Assembly: GCA_002105175.1 (NCBI GenBank)
Contig: MCGE01000001.1
Location: 3,038,001 to 3,102,000, forward strand
DNA from: Absidia repens
Lineage: Eukaryota > Mucoromycota > Mucoromycetes > Mucorales > Cunninghamellaceae
DNA: 64,000 nt
Direction of reading: 5' to 3'
In this document: piece by piece, positions 22,411 through 33,908 of the stretch
How positions within the stretch are numbered: position 1 is the first letter of the stretch
How the letters are laid out: each line of letters opens with the position of its first letter
Program-made: the position numbers and the translations under genes
The notes under the pieces: model-generated
Databases searched by the model: none
What the model was told of the DNA's origin: nothing
The model's input: the letters and a program-made list of their open reading frames with translations, nothing else

Positions 22411-24104
22411 ATGGCCAAATTAGCAGATCGGGCAATGTGGGTGGTAGGACCACTGTTTATCATCCTTGCGTTTGTCCTTATTGATATGTGTGTGTTAGCA
22501 TATTACCTGGTTGTCTTTCCCTATTGTCATGATTGGTCTTTATCTGAAGAAACTTCGATACTTGGCAAACTCAACATGATCTTTGCTCTTTTATTTACTC
22601 TCTACATGGTCTATTGTATCCATTTCCACTATTATATGGCCATTAAAACACATCCGGGCGGCATGACTAAAGAAACGATGGAAGCAACCAAGGCGGTGGA
22701 TGTAAGTTGAATAGGATAACTACGTTGCGTCCCTAATGCTTCTTCATTAATGTTTTAGATCGAAACGGCGAATAATGCCCAAGCGTTACTGGAATATGAG
22801 GAAGATGCCATGTACCCAAAAACGTGCAAGAAATGTAAGACAAATTCATATATCTCTACTGCAAACCCTTCTGTGTGCGGGTGGAATTACATTAGCTCAA
22901 CCCTTTTTCTTTTGTATACGTGTCTATATATTAATTAGGTCACTTACCGAAACCCGAACGTGCTCATCACTGTAGTGTATGTAACGCCTGTGTATTAAGA
23001 TTCGATCACCATTGTAAGTACTATTTGAAGCTATCTATTTACGTCATGCCAACTTATAGCATTTGTTTAGGCCCATGGATTCATAACTGCGTTGGACATT
23101 TCAATCATCGGTACTTCGTGCTTTTCATGACATACATGATTTTATCAGCCATTTATTTTCTTGTTTTTGGGTGGGAACCGTTTGCTGCTAGCTTGGATAT
23201 CTCGGGTCCAGAGGTAAATGATACTTATACAACTATACACTGGACATCCTTGTTTATTTACCACTCTTCCTTATGTATATGATAGTGGCCGTATTACTTT
23301 CCTCAACCATTGATGGCATTTGCTTACATTCTCTCTGGATGTATGGGATTAGCTTTAGGTAGGAAGTTGGATAATTATTCGAGGCAAATAGTATCATTAT
23401 CTCTGAAAACTCACTCATTCTTTTCTCTTTAAAAAAAATATCAAGGTGGACTTTGTCTCTGGCATTATTATTTGGTAAAAAGGATAAACGAAGTTAAAAT
23501 GAAAGAAAATTAGTAGACTGACATATATGTTATATATTTATAATATATATATATATATATAGATAATCACAGCTCAAACAACAGTAGAATTCTACAGCAA
23601 TCATTATGAAAAAGGTATCGCCAAAAGTCAAGGAGAGGTAAGATATGCATGTGCCTTTGTGTGTGCGCGAAGATAACGCTTTTCTAATGGTGTAAGGTAT
23701 ATTTTTCTTTGTTTGATAGATCTTTGTCAATATGTATAGTTTTGGTTACTGTGAAAACATAAGGCGGTTCTTCAATATCGGTGATAAATAGTAAGTGGAT
23801 CTGATATACCCGAAAAAAGTGGCATTCGATCAACACGATTTAATCTTCCTTCTCGACAACTAGCCCTTGGTATACGGTCTTCTATCCGGTTCCCATTCCT
23901 CCAAGGGTAAGTAAACAAACTAAACAAAAAAGAAAAAAAGAAAAGAGGATGTGAAGGACATTAGTAATCTTTATATTTCAATAGGGAAACGGTCGTCAAT
24001 TTGAAAAATGTTGGGAATTTTATATGCTACCAGAATCACAGCAACAAGGAGCTATTCTAGCCAATCAAGAGATACAAGATCTGGAAAACATCAAAGACCT
24101 TTGA
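22411..24104 (+). CDS. DHHC-type protein S-palmitoyltransferase, ZDHHC16-like
   Basis: Ten exons: 22411..22701, 22759..22834, 22939..23013, 23071..23213, 23286..23358, 23446..23474, 23563..23637, 23720..23790, 23864..23906 and 23985..24104, giving 331 aa. Two N-terminal membrane helices are followed by the cysteine-rich domain: [18 protein letters not shown], then [19 protein letters not shown]. The catalytic DHHC Cys codon is split by an intron (T|GC). Two more helices follow, then [15 protein letters not shown], a TTVE motif and a [13 protein letters not shown] block, which are close to human ZDHHC16. These enzymes attach palmitate to cysteines of membrane-associated proteins at the ER/Golgi. 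An acceptor-like AAAATAG just before the ATG suggests a 5'-UTR intron. The very high intron density (nine in 1.7 kb) is notable. Confidence 0.92.
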
Positions 24105-25175
24105 TTTGGAACATCTCTAGTCTAAGCATAGTATTTATCTTTTAGCTTTTTAGTAATAGAATAGTATTTCTTTTACAGTATTTATACCATACATAGTCGT
24201 CATCATTATTATTACATTATATATATGGTTTATTTTATTTCACTTGATTTGCGATTGCCATGAGTCCATGACTTTGGCTATCCAATCATCATCATCATCA
24301 TCATTATTATTATTATTATTATTACTTCTTACCTGTACATTTACTTCAATAAAAAAAAAGGAATAATTCTCATTTGTCTTGCCTTAATTTTTTTTTTAAA
24401 GTCTTCGATACGTGACCTACACCCCTTCGCGATTATTTTTTTGATGGATACAAAGAAGAACTCCATTTTTTTTTCCTTTAAATGACAATCAACATCATGC
24501 AACAACTTAATGGGTCTCTTCTCCTAGCGATAGCTACCACCATTTAACTTCGGTATCATGGTTGTTCTGCCCTCTTAACACCTTTGCAGATGAGATGAAC
24601 CAATTGGACGCTTGTTTGATTTTCATTCATTTACTGCAATATAGTTTGTCACTCAATGTAGGATACCTTACCATCTTTGTTTGGACTGACGATCTCAGAT
24701 TATATTACCTTCACGCACACTCCTAATCATCTCACATTTAGACATGTATCATAGCAATTATCATTAGACCAGTTTAGTTTTTTGTCGTAATTTATATTTC
24801 AATTTGAATAATATGTCTTTTATTTTTGATTCTACATTTACTCTCTCATTTTTAGTTTTTCTGTTGAATGGGTATGCTGTCACTGCTATGTAGAGCACAA
24901 ACTGTGGTGTTGCACAGTAGGGGTTAAGCACGGTACAGTCTTCTGTGTGTAGAAAAAAAGGCTAGCTATAACGGAACATTGGTCAACCGTTGTGGTCAGC
25001 GCTCCGTTCATTGTAGTGGGTTTTTATTTTCAAATATAGAGATGAGAGAGGTTCTTGGATGGTTTTAGAAAATGATCGTGGCGTACGCATTGAAAAAAAA
25101 AAAGAGTAGCCAAAACCTTATGAGGGACAAGAAACCCCATTTCAAATTCCGCCCACATGATTATTATTTCCTACT

Positions 25176-25212
<37 letters not shown>

Positions 25213-26129
25213 CCGCTCTCTCTTTCCTTCCTTCTTTTTTTCTTCATCAAAGTACCTTCTTTAAACTTATGGTCATCTTGGAATAGTGTTAGGGATAGTT
25301 TAGAAGGGATTTCAGATCAGGGATTACAACATGCATGGGGAACCCTTCCATTTTGAATCTAAGTTTTGGGGCCCACTATTAGTTTGCTGTTGTAGTCTTC
25401 ATTAGCTTTGTATAGTATTAGTTTGACCATAGTTTGTGTCTATATCTGAATAAAATGTGCCTCTTTTAATTAAATCAATGAAATATGTCCCTTAGTCTCT
25501 CTTATGCTTTTCACAGCACAAGATCTCTTTTTACCATTACTCGTTTAGATCTGTGTTTGACGGTCATTATATTTCAAGGAAAGATAACCCTTTAGTGTTT
25601 TTCGTGCTTTGTACATATATTAGCTCCTATTTTACAATTGTCCCGTTATATGAGTGTTAACTATTCTCTAGATCTCGCATTAACCTCCCCCCATACTTCC
25701 GCCATTTGATTGTCTATCACAATGAACCCCTTATCTTTAGTTTTAATATATACCAATAGGCTTCAATAAAATATGTCTTTTTATTAGCCACCCTATGAAC
25801 CATCAGATAGTAAACATTGCCGCTATTGTGACTTTTCTGTGAGTGTCCTAACAAATATTTCCTTTCTAGTTCAATCATTATGAATACTAGCCACCCCCCG
25901 TTAGATTATTTTGAAAAACCAAATTCTAAATGTCCCAGAAGATCAAGAGCCGCTCAAACACATTGGGTAATATATTATAGAATTGCAATTACACACCCGC
26001 ACAGACACATCACAAAGAAGAAGAAAAGACATCATATAATATGTGACAAAAAAAAAAGTTTATTATGATATACAAAAAAACTATCTAATACAAATATTAT
26101 AACGACAAAAGATAAATAAAACTAATATA
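24105..26129. other. Intergenic region between convergent genes, with repeat copy 2
   Basis: About 2 kb between the 3' ends of the DHHC gene and GPI13. ATC/ATT trinucleotide runs lie near 24286-24325. The block 24890-25050 includes a TCAGCGCTCCGTTCATTGTA stretch resembling the tandem unit at 46,1xx. The dispersed repeat occupies about 25140-25870. A T run of about 28 bp at 25179-25206 lies in its pyrimidine tract. No convincing gene seen. Confidence 0.55.
25140..25870 (+). repeat. Dispersed non-coding repeat, copy 2
   Basis: Starts with TTCAAATTCCGCCCACATGA, then a pyrimidine-rich tract, GTGTTAGGGATAGTTTAGAAG, TTTCAGATCAGGGATTACAA, and a slightly decayed core (CATGGGGAACCCTTCCATTTT) at about 25334. 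The tail has CTGAATAAAATGTG and CTTCAATAAAATATGTC blocks. The GGCT...AGCC hairpin is degraded here. Confidence 0.8.
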
Positions 26130-29100
26130 CTATGATTGAAATATGAAGTGGGCAATAAAGGTTCCAGTCAGCAAAAGGGCTTGCAATAAAAATCGAGGGG
26201 CAAATATTTTCCATGTCATCAAGTGTCGCCGAAGGATAAATACAAAGATGGATGATAAAAGGGTGGGGATATATTGCAATAGCGTCATGAAAATGAAATA
26301 AAATTGTGCCTGATCACCGTCATCGTCCGCTTGTCGTTTTTGTAGTCGTGTTGATATTACCATCCATGTACCAATCCATGATATCAGATAGCCTGAAAGT
26401 GTCGACAGAATGACCAAAGTCGCACCAATGTAATAATACATGTCGTTAAACCCAATAAATGCTGCATGCCATGGTATGGAAGTGAAAGTTGCCTGGTGAG
26501 CTGTGACAAAAAACAAGTGATGACCAATCGTATGAAGCAAAGCTAGTTTAATCATGATGCAGCTGTTGTTGTTGTTGTTGTTGTTGTTGTGATGATTTTT
26601 ATTTCTGGTGCCATCGTCATCATCTAATGCCAAAACATGGATCACATAGGGACAAAGCAGAACGATCATCCCACCCAGAGGTCGCTGTAAAAGTGCCAAG
26701 ACCATTGACCACAAACAAATATAAGCCAGGCACCGTTGATCTTTTGCTGATGTTGCGTTCCCTTTGTTCCATAAATAAACGCATCCAAAAATAAATGAAG
26801 CATAAACATAACGAGGAATGTAAATATCAATCATCGTCTTTGTCATTGTTCTAATCGCTAGTCCATACGTTGAGGAAGTTGTCACATAAGCCGAAATGCC
26901 TTTGTCAAATACTGTCTGATAAATATCGTTCACAACACGGATATACACCGCCAAAATCCCCGTGCCATATACCACATAGAAATAACGTGACGACGCAGTA
27001 TATATCCAATACACATTGAGCACCAGTAAAAGTCCAAACAAACTTGATAGTAATGTTGTCCACCACATCGCAGCGTCAGGTCCTAGTTGTTTCAATAGCC
27101 CCACATCAACGTAGCTACAATGAGGATACTGTTCCTCTCTGCATTGGCCCATTAGACTACCCAATCGAATCCAAAGCATCACCAAGACGGGCTTTGATAA
27201 ACACCTTGTCCATGTTTTTACACCACTACTGGTTTCCAGAGTCCGTCCTTTCCTGAGAAGCCAACAAATACACAGAGTCATTGACGCAAATAATGTTCCA
27301 CGATCTTCCCAAATCACAAAACTGTTGGATCCCAATGTCAACGCCTTGATAATAGCTGCAGCCAACACCAAACAACCGTCATAATCCACTAACGACCACG
27401 TCATTGTTGTCCTTTGCTTCTGTTGCTGTATTTTCCGTAAATGATGGACTACCATGATCATCATTGGTAATCCAAGAACACAAGCACATATGTCTATCCA
27501 GCCAATTTTGTCAAACATGCCTGGGAGAAACTGAGAACGGACATGGGTGCTGAAGATGTAAGCCAGGGTGCCAAGAGCGCAAATACCAATTGTCTTCCAA
27601 ATGGAGCACGAGCCAACATAATTCACTAGTGATTTTGTATTCCATATTCGCATTTGAGGCCAATATGCGCGAGAGAGCCAAAAGAATATCCCCACCACCG
27701 TTGTTGTACCAAGCATTACCATACCAAGCAACATACAGCCTACATCAAACTGAGCCCAAATAGCTTCACAGTATTTGATAGTATTTGACAAGAAAGCATC
27801 ATAGCCAAAGATCGAAGATTCCAACAGTTCAGTCACAACGCCAGTCAAATGCTCTTGTTGCATGTTCTGATCCGCCATTTCCAATACTGCATTTGCCATT
27901 GTCTCTTCGGCCTTTTCCAACTGTTGCACTAGAGGAGCCAGAGCATTCTTGGTAAATCCTAAGTGGCGTGCTTCCATACCGTACGTAATCAGATAATCAT
28001 AGACCTGCAGTGCATTTGTTCTAAATTGTTGAGCCATATGAAGTAGCAAATCCAGTCGAAATCCAATTACATCATCGCCAAAGGTTGCAGTTTTGTTTTG
28101 ATCAGAGTGAAGAAGAATGTCGGGTATCAAAGCGCCAAGGTTGCCAAATGGAATAGGAAGATGAAGCAAGTAAGCCAGGGTTGGTGCAAGGTGAATCTGA
28201 GGAACAATCGAATAAGCGGATGCGTTGTAATGGAGCCGTTGAGAGATTTTCTTCACGTCGTATCCAAGAATACTTGTACGTCTTTGATGCATTCGTCCAA
28301 TGAGATCGTCAAAATACGTCGATGTTTCAAATGCTGTCAAATCGTTGTCGCCGTGATGATCAATTGTCAATGGTCGTCCAGAATGAAGCAAAAGTCCACT
28401 CATCAGTTCCTCTACGCTTTCGCCGCCATGATCGCCTTCCACAGACATTCCGTGATCGCCCATAACCACTAAAAGAGTATCTTCATCTACATGATCCACG
28501 ATTCGTGTCAATACCGAGTTCATTTCTTCAAGTTTGGTTGCCATATTGGTATGATCTGGTCCATAAGTATGTCCACAGTGATCCACGCCCAAAAAATGAG
28601 CAATCACCACCTGCCAATCATCGCCAGAAGAGGTCCCATCTAGCAACGGCCAAAGTTGTTCTTGAATGCGATTGTCGACTGTATGTAGATCAAACATCTT
28701 GAAGCTATCACTAGCAAAGGTACGTTCGGGAGTCAATGCTGCTGGAAACAAATGCTGCCACGTGTCATCGCCCATAAAATACAGGTATGGATATTGAGCC
28801 GCCAGGTGGTGAAGGAGATGATCTTCCTCGACGGACGAAGAAGCGAAGTTGGAGCCAGCGTCAATAAAGGTCGGTAAGGAACCAGTCATCAAACCCTTAA
28901 TGCGTTGCATTGTTGTTGTAGGTGGATCTGCACGAAATTGGAATAATAGAGTGTTGTCACGCTGCGTTTCCTGAAGTCGACTAATAACGGGAAGGTGGTT
29001 TCGATAGTATTTGTCAAGTTGTGATTCGTCTTGGACCATAAAGTCAAACCGGAGGGCATCAATAACTACCACAATGACACGTTTGAATGCTGGATGAGAT

Positions 29101-29312
29101 GGGACAGTGTCTGGAAGTGAGAAGGAAGCGTCAGAGTGTATGGATGAATAAAGGGTGTCGTTACTGGTCAATGGAAACCTGTCCCACGAGTTGTAAAAAT
29201 TCCCACGTTGACTAAGAGTCTGGCGAGTCAATAGGAATCCTTTCAGGAAGATGGTCAATCCCAATAAGTGAAAACAAGTCAATAATAAAAAGACCAAGCG
29301 CGAAGTCACCAT
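26130..29312 (-). CDS. GPI13: GPI ethanolamine phosphate transferase 3 (Gpi13/PIG-O)
   Basis: One uninterrupted 1060-codon frame. The N-terminus carries a signal-anchor (VFLLLTCFHLLGLTIFL). A luminal alkaline-phosphatase-superfamily domain follows, with VIVVVIDALRFDFM (nucleophile-metal region), DPPTTTMQRIKGLMTGSLP, HFLGVDHCGHTYGPDH and VVMGDHGMS, the usual Gpi7/Gpi13/Mcd4 signatures. From about residue 530 there are a dozen or so hydrophobic helices. Gpi13 adds phosphoethanolamine to the third mannose of the GPI precursor in the ER, the bridge through which proteins are attached. The PIG-O/Gpi13 assignment rather than Mcd4 or Gpi7 rests on ALRFDF and overall length. An Asn run (about residue 910) sits in a loop. 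It is intronless, unlike nearly all neighbours. Confidence 0.93.
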   Translation of the reverse strand: MVTSRLVFLLLTCFHLLGLTIFLKGFLLTRQTLSQRGNFYNSWDRFPLTSNDTLYSSIHSDASFSLPDTVPSHPAFKRVIVVVIDALRFDFMVQDESQLDKYYRNHLPVISRLQETQRDNTLLFQFRADPPTTTMQRIKGLMTGSLPTFIDAGSNFASSSVEEDHLLHHLAAQYPYLYFMGDDTWQHLFPAALTPERTFASDSFKMFDLHTVDNRIQEQLWPLLDGTSSGDDWQVVIAHFLGVDHCGHTYGPDHTNMATKLEEMNSVLTRIVDHVDEDTLLVVMGDHGMSVEGDHGGESVEELMSGLLLHSGRPLTIDHHGDNDLTAFETSTYFDDLIGRMHQRRTSILGYDVKKISQRLHYNASAYSIVPQIHLAPTLAYLLHLPIPFGNLGALIPDILLHSDQNKTATFGDDVIGFRLDLLLHMAQQFRTNALQVYDYLITYGMEARHLGFTKNALAPLVQQLEKAEETMANAVLEMADQNMQQEHLTGVVTELLESSIFGYDAFLSNTIKYCEAIWAQFDVGCMLLGMVMLGTTTVVGIFFWLSRAYWPQMRIWNTKSLVNYVGSCSIWKTIGICALGTLAYIFSTHVRSQFLPGMFDKIGWIDICACVLGLPMMIMVVHHLRKIQQQKQRTTMTWSLVDYDGCLVLAAAIIKALTLGSNSFVIWEDRGTLFASMTLCICWLLRKGRTLETSSGVKTWTRCLSKPVLVMLWIRLGSLMGQCREEQYPHCSYVDVGLLKQLGPDAAMWWTTLLSSLFGLLLVLNVYWIYTASSRYFYVVYGTGILAVYIRVVNDIYQTVFDKGISAYVTTSSTYGLAIRTMTKTMIDIYIPRYVYASFIFGCVYLWNKGNATSAKDQRCLAYICLWSMVLALLQRPLGGMIVLLCPYVIHVLALDDDDGTRNKNHHNNNNNNNNSCIMIKLALLHTIGHHLFFVTAHQATFTSIPWHAAFIGFNDMYYYIGATLVILSTLSGYLISWIGTWMVISTRLQKRQADDDGDQAQFYFIFMTLLQYIPTLLSSIFVFILRRHLMTWKIFAPRFLLQALLLTGTFIAHFIFQS

Positions 29313-29658
29313 ATTGCGTGGTTGTAAGCGTAAGGAGTATATAAAAAGAGAAGGTACGTAAATATGTAAAAGGAGATGGAAGAGAAGAAATCAAGTCAAA
29401 ATCACGGCAAAAGTAAAAGAAGATAAGGAAATATGAAGTAAGGACATTGATCTTTTAAACGATCGATAGATAAGTAAACAACAAATAAAAGGAAACGAGA
29501 GAGGGAGGGAGGGGTATGGGGGGGACTAATGTAATAAAAACAAAGGGTGGTGCACCAATTTCATTTATTTCAAACAACGAATCCGGCCAATGAAAACGAT
29601 TCGTATCCTGCATTTGACAGCACCACAACCACCACAAACGTAAACGCACTAGTCTAGT
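29313..29658. promoter_or_regulatory. Upstream region of GPI13
   Basis: About 350 bp between the GPI13 start and the MOD5-type stop on the same strand. It holds A/G-rich stretches and a GGGAGGGAGGGG tract near 29505. It probably contains the MOD5 3' UTR and the GPI13 promoter. Confidence 0.4.
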
Positions 29659-30003
29659 CTAATCCAAATTCACTTGTCTTTTCGCTTGAAGCTTTTGATG
29701 CTTGATTGATTTCTTGTGCCATCTACTCTTTCTGTGTTGTTCCCATTCAATGTCACCATAGAGTATCACTTGATCGCCTTTTTCAGATTTGCACACAGGG
29801 CAGATATGGTTTGTCCAAGATAATATCCTTGATTGAGTACTATTAAAGTATATAAAAAATTTATTAGTGAAATGATCTCGTTTTATTAAAAAGAAAAATG
29901 GCCCTTACTCTTGTGTATTGGTTTCAGTCAGCATGGTTTTAGCGATTTCCCCAAAATCTTGTGGATTGGGCATTTTCTCGTCGGCTTGGAAGGCTATAAA
30001 TAC

Positions 30004-30034
<31 letters not shown>

Positions 30035-31476
30035 ATAATAAATATATACGATTCATATAAACACAAAGATACCAATTCTTTTCTTTTTTTCATGCGTAGA
30101 CACTTTACCTTTTGCAACTTCTATTGCTTTTTGTCTTACATTGGTATCCCATTCAGTCAAATCACTAGCGTCCAGGAGGTAGACCATGACATCGTTTTGT
30201 TGTTGTGCGTTCCATACTGTAGGTAATAGTTTGTTTCGAATCCATTGTACTTGACGTTTGGCATATCGTCTTGTTGCTGCTTTCATCCTCTCAGTACATT
30301 CCATGCGAAGTTGTGATAGTTTTTCATGATCGAGAGAATTGGATTCCACTGCTGTAAAATAGGGATCGAATTCCTTGTAGCCAATCGCTTGCCAGAGTCC
30401 ACGCTGGTATTTTTCCAAATCCTGCCCAGGAATGTTAACTTGGCCCTGTACCACCTGGTGTCGAAGTTGCTTAATTTCATCAAATAGTCCAGACTATGAT
30501 AGCACAAAAACTGGGTCAATTTTCATTATATATCTCTCTCAAAAAAAAAAAAAAAGGTGACTCTTGGCACTTACATCAATCATTGTGTTCACCCGTTCAT
30601 CTAGTCTTGGATTTAGTTTTTGAGGATCCGCATATAACCAAAATATCACTGATTTAAATCTATTAAGAGGTAAAAATCAAAGAGTTGGTCACAATGATCA
30701 TATTTGTTTTGCATTGACACATGATTGACTACCTTGACTGAGATCCATGAATTTGGAGATGATCCTTTTGTTCCTTGATAATGTCGCTTTGTTTTCGTCC
30801 CAGTTGATAAAACACCTGTAAACTTCTAATAATTTTTCGTCTATTGGAAGGATGCCATTTATTTGCCATAATAGGATCAATTTCTTGCAATCGTGAATAA
30901 AGTTCTGAAGTCTGCAGGGCGTCTAATTCAGGCATCGGTTCAGGCGAAGGACTTCGAATATACTGATCGCCTTGTGGTTCATCTTTGATAAGTGAGTTTT
31001 GATAGAGTAGGGATTGTACATAGTAGTTTGTTCCGCCAACAACGACTGGGAGTTGTTTTTCATGGATCAGTTTTTCAATCTATACACAAATGAGCAAGTT
31101 ACTTGGCGACAGGGAAGAGAGAGTAAGATATAATTATATTTGTACCTACACACTGAGTGGCGTCTTTCTTGAATTCGGTCACTTTATATTCTTCTTCACA
31201 ATCAAGGAAGTCCATCAAATGGTGTTGAACTCCCTGCCGTTCATGGAAGGGCATTTTATTGGTAATAATATCGAGACCCCGGTAAACCTATTTGGCAGAA
31301 AGCATACGATCTGTTAGTATTTCCATAGTATGAAGCTACATGTCCATAAATTTTAGTTTCTTTACCTGCATAGCATCAGCATTAATAATTTGACCACCAA
31401 GAGCCTTGCATAATTCTACACCCAGCTGGGATTTCCCAACACCTGTTGTGCCAATGACTGTAGCGATCTTTTGCAT
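29659..31476 (-). CDS. MOD5: tRNA dimethylallyl(isopentenyl)transferase, MOD5/TRIT1
   Basis: Seven exons: 31366..31476, 31150..31287, 30733..31079, 30575..30659, 30109..30493, 29909..29993 and 29659..29839, giving 443 aa. The P-loop GTTGVGKSQ begins at residue 9, followed by INADAMQVYRGLDIITNK, the VVVGGTNYY motif and SVIFWLYADP. The family's catalytic core is complete. The C-terminus has a matrin-type zinc finger (CPVCKSEKGDQ... with two spaced His) as in eukaryotic MOD5/TRIT1. The enzyme makes i6A37 on tRNAs reading UNN codons, in cytosol, mitochondria or nucleus. The VIFWLYADP exon must start at ATTTAAATC (acceptor AATAG) to keep frame. Its start is 157 bp from the divergent LRR gene. Confidence 0.95.
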
Positions 31477-31633
31477 TTAATAAAAAGTATAGAAATAAAA
31501 AAGAAGAAAAAAAAAACAGGGAAGGAAATATGCGGGATTTAAAATATAAAACGCTATGGGAAGCCGCTTTTTGTGGTTGTTTCCTTTTTTCACCTGTTTA
31601 TAATTCTAGTGTGTAGTTCATATCACTGTCGAA
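31477..31633. promoter_or_regulatory. Compact bidirectional promoter
   Basis: Only 157 bp lie between the MOD5 start (-) and the PPP1R37-like start (+). An A-rich half faces MOD5 and a T-rich TTTCCTTTTTTCACC stretch faces the plus gene. Co-regulation is inferred from spacing only. Confidence 0.45.
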
Positions 31634-33908
31634 ATGAATGATACAAAAACCAACAAAGGCATTCTCAAGAAAGGCTTGAATACAAATATCTCAACACAGG
31701 CATCATCTTCATCTTGGCTCACACGCATCCAGTCCAAAATATTCACTGCTCAACCCGACGATGGCAACCTTCAGTTACAACGGCGAGACCTGAAACGAGT
31801 GACGTTTTCCATGGGATATTTGACAACTGAACACTTACATCATAACGATATTCTTGATAATGAAGACAAAAAGCGAACCGAATCCTGCTGCTCAACTTTT
31901 GAATCAACTGATTTTGCTGACTATTCTTTCTCTTTACCTCATTGTTATGAAAAGGCTTGTCGACTACGAGAAGAAAAGGAATGGCCTCTGTTTATGAATA
32001 TGCTACAAACTCATTGGTAAGAAAAAAAAAATATGCCAGGTGTACAACTAGGTAAAATACATTCATGTATACGTATGCTTATATCGATGATTTTGTAGTT
32101 CCATTCCTTTGACGACTATTGACCTGTCCAATCATTCCATTGGTCACTCATCTTTGGGGCCTCTTGCTGATATTTTTTTATTGGATTTTGGTCTACGCAA
32201 TTTACGGTTGACAAATTGTGGCCTTGATGATGAGGTAAGAATTGTGACATGCCATTATTTGCAATTACTAACAAATGTAAATTTTTCAATATCATCCTAG
32301 AGCGTCGGGATGTTGCTGAACAGCTTATTGATAGTTGATAGTGTGGTGGAATTGGATCTCTCTCACAATCCATTGAAGCTTAAGGGTTTCAAGCTTTTAT
32401 CCATATACATTGTCGAGGTAACTGGACAACTCCACCAAAAAAATAAACACTTTTTTATTTACCTCGAAAGATGTATTGTAATGCATATTATTTATACATT
32501 TAGTCACGGAGTATCAATTCTCTCAACGTCGCAGGAATATCACCTGATCGACGAGCCACTCAGTATCTTGCCCAGGCCCTTTTACATACACCTTCACTAC
32601 AACACTTGAACATGGATCAATGTACTTTGAAATCAACTCACTTGGAGACAATAGCAAACAGCGTGTGTCGATCTCCATCGCTTACGTCGATCTCTCTACG
32701 CTACAATAGATTTTCATCTGGCTCCCCACCATCGCTGGCTGCTCTTATTTTAAACGATCATCAACAAGTGGATATGGATTGGAATTATTACAATGAAACT
32801 AGTATCAGAAAATATGGCGACTTTCATGGACACCCCATTGACCCAAGTGGAGGATTACAACGATTAGATCTCTCTGGAAATTCCTTGCAAGCTTCTTCTC
32901 TTGGCTCATTCTGTCAGGCTATGTACAGCAACCTAACACTCAAACATTTATCTCTTGCCAATTGTCATATTTGTCCTAAAGGATGCGAAATTATCGCTGA
33001 TGCTTTGGTAATATCTATTTACCGAATTTCTCGTTTACTGTTACAAGTGACTGATTCTTATAGTATCTTTATCTTTTCTCTTAGTATACAAATCAGCATT
33101 TAACTAATCTTGACCTGTCCGGAAATCCCATTATAAACGATTCTGACGAAGGGGTAAGATATATATATTATAAAAAAAAAAAAAAAAAAAAAAAGCACCA
33201 GAATTGACTATGATATGCCTTATTCATCAATTATTATTATTTTTATTTGAAGATTCATGCATTGAAAACCGCTCTTTTGCGCAATGGGACGCTTCAAGAA
33301 CTCATTTTGAAAAACACTGGACTGAATACCACCGCCACTATTATGCTTGCTGAAGTGCTACCAATGAACTCTGCATTGACTAGATTAGACTTCTCTGAAA
33401 ATCCATCCATCACGTTAGCTGGGATTCTTGCTTTATCCATATCTATCAAAATGAACGGGACTTTGACTTTTCTGGACATTAGTATTCCCGTAAGTGAAAA
33501 AGAAAAAGAGCAAGGGAAGATATCGACATATAACATGGCTTTGGTTTATATTATTAGAGCAATGATACAGAGTTATCGGATCTTCAAAATGATATAGCAG
33601 CTGTTTGCACAACCAATATGATTCAGCGAATAGAACGACAACGGCAAGAAGAAAAACGGAAATACCAAAAACGGAAACAACAGCAACAACAGCAAGAAGG
33701 AACCTACGGAACACTTGATGGCGCTGCCGCTCCATTATCGTCAATAGTATTATCAACTTCATTATCACCATCTTCCTCATCAATTACAAGTATGTTACCT
33801 CAAACACCGACCAGTGAGAAGAGTACTGAATTGGACTTTAAAATCACCACTCCATCGACTTCATCACCTCTGTCTTCGCCAGTTACCTCAACTTGCCCGT
33901 CTGATTAG
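31634..33908 (+). CDS. Leucine-rich repeat PP1 regulatory subunit, PPP1R37-like
   Basis: Seven exons: 31634..32016, 32099..32234, 32301..32417, 32504..33007, 33085..33153, 33253..33489 and 33558..33908, giving 598 aa. Near residue 55 lies KRVTF, an RVxF-type PP1-docking motif, in the same N-terminal position as in PPP1R37. Ribonuclease-inhibitor-type LRRs follow: VVELDLSHNPLKL, LQHLNMDQCTL, LTSISLRYNRF, LQRLDLSGNSL, LKHLSLANCHI, LTNLDLSGNPI, LQELILKNTGL and LTRLDFSENPSI. Then AGILALSISIKMNGTLTFLD corresponds to the conserved GLMALSLALKVN block of PPP1R37. After the LRRs come a charged coiled coil with Gln repeats and a Ser/Thr-rich tail. PPP1R37 inhibits PP1 in animals; the fungal role is unproven. 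The stop at 33908 is taken as the end. Confidence 0.85.
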
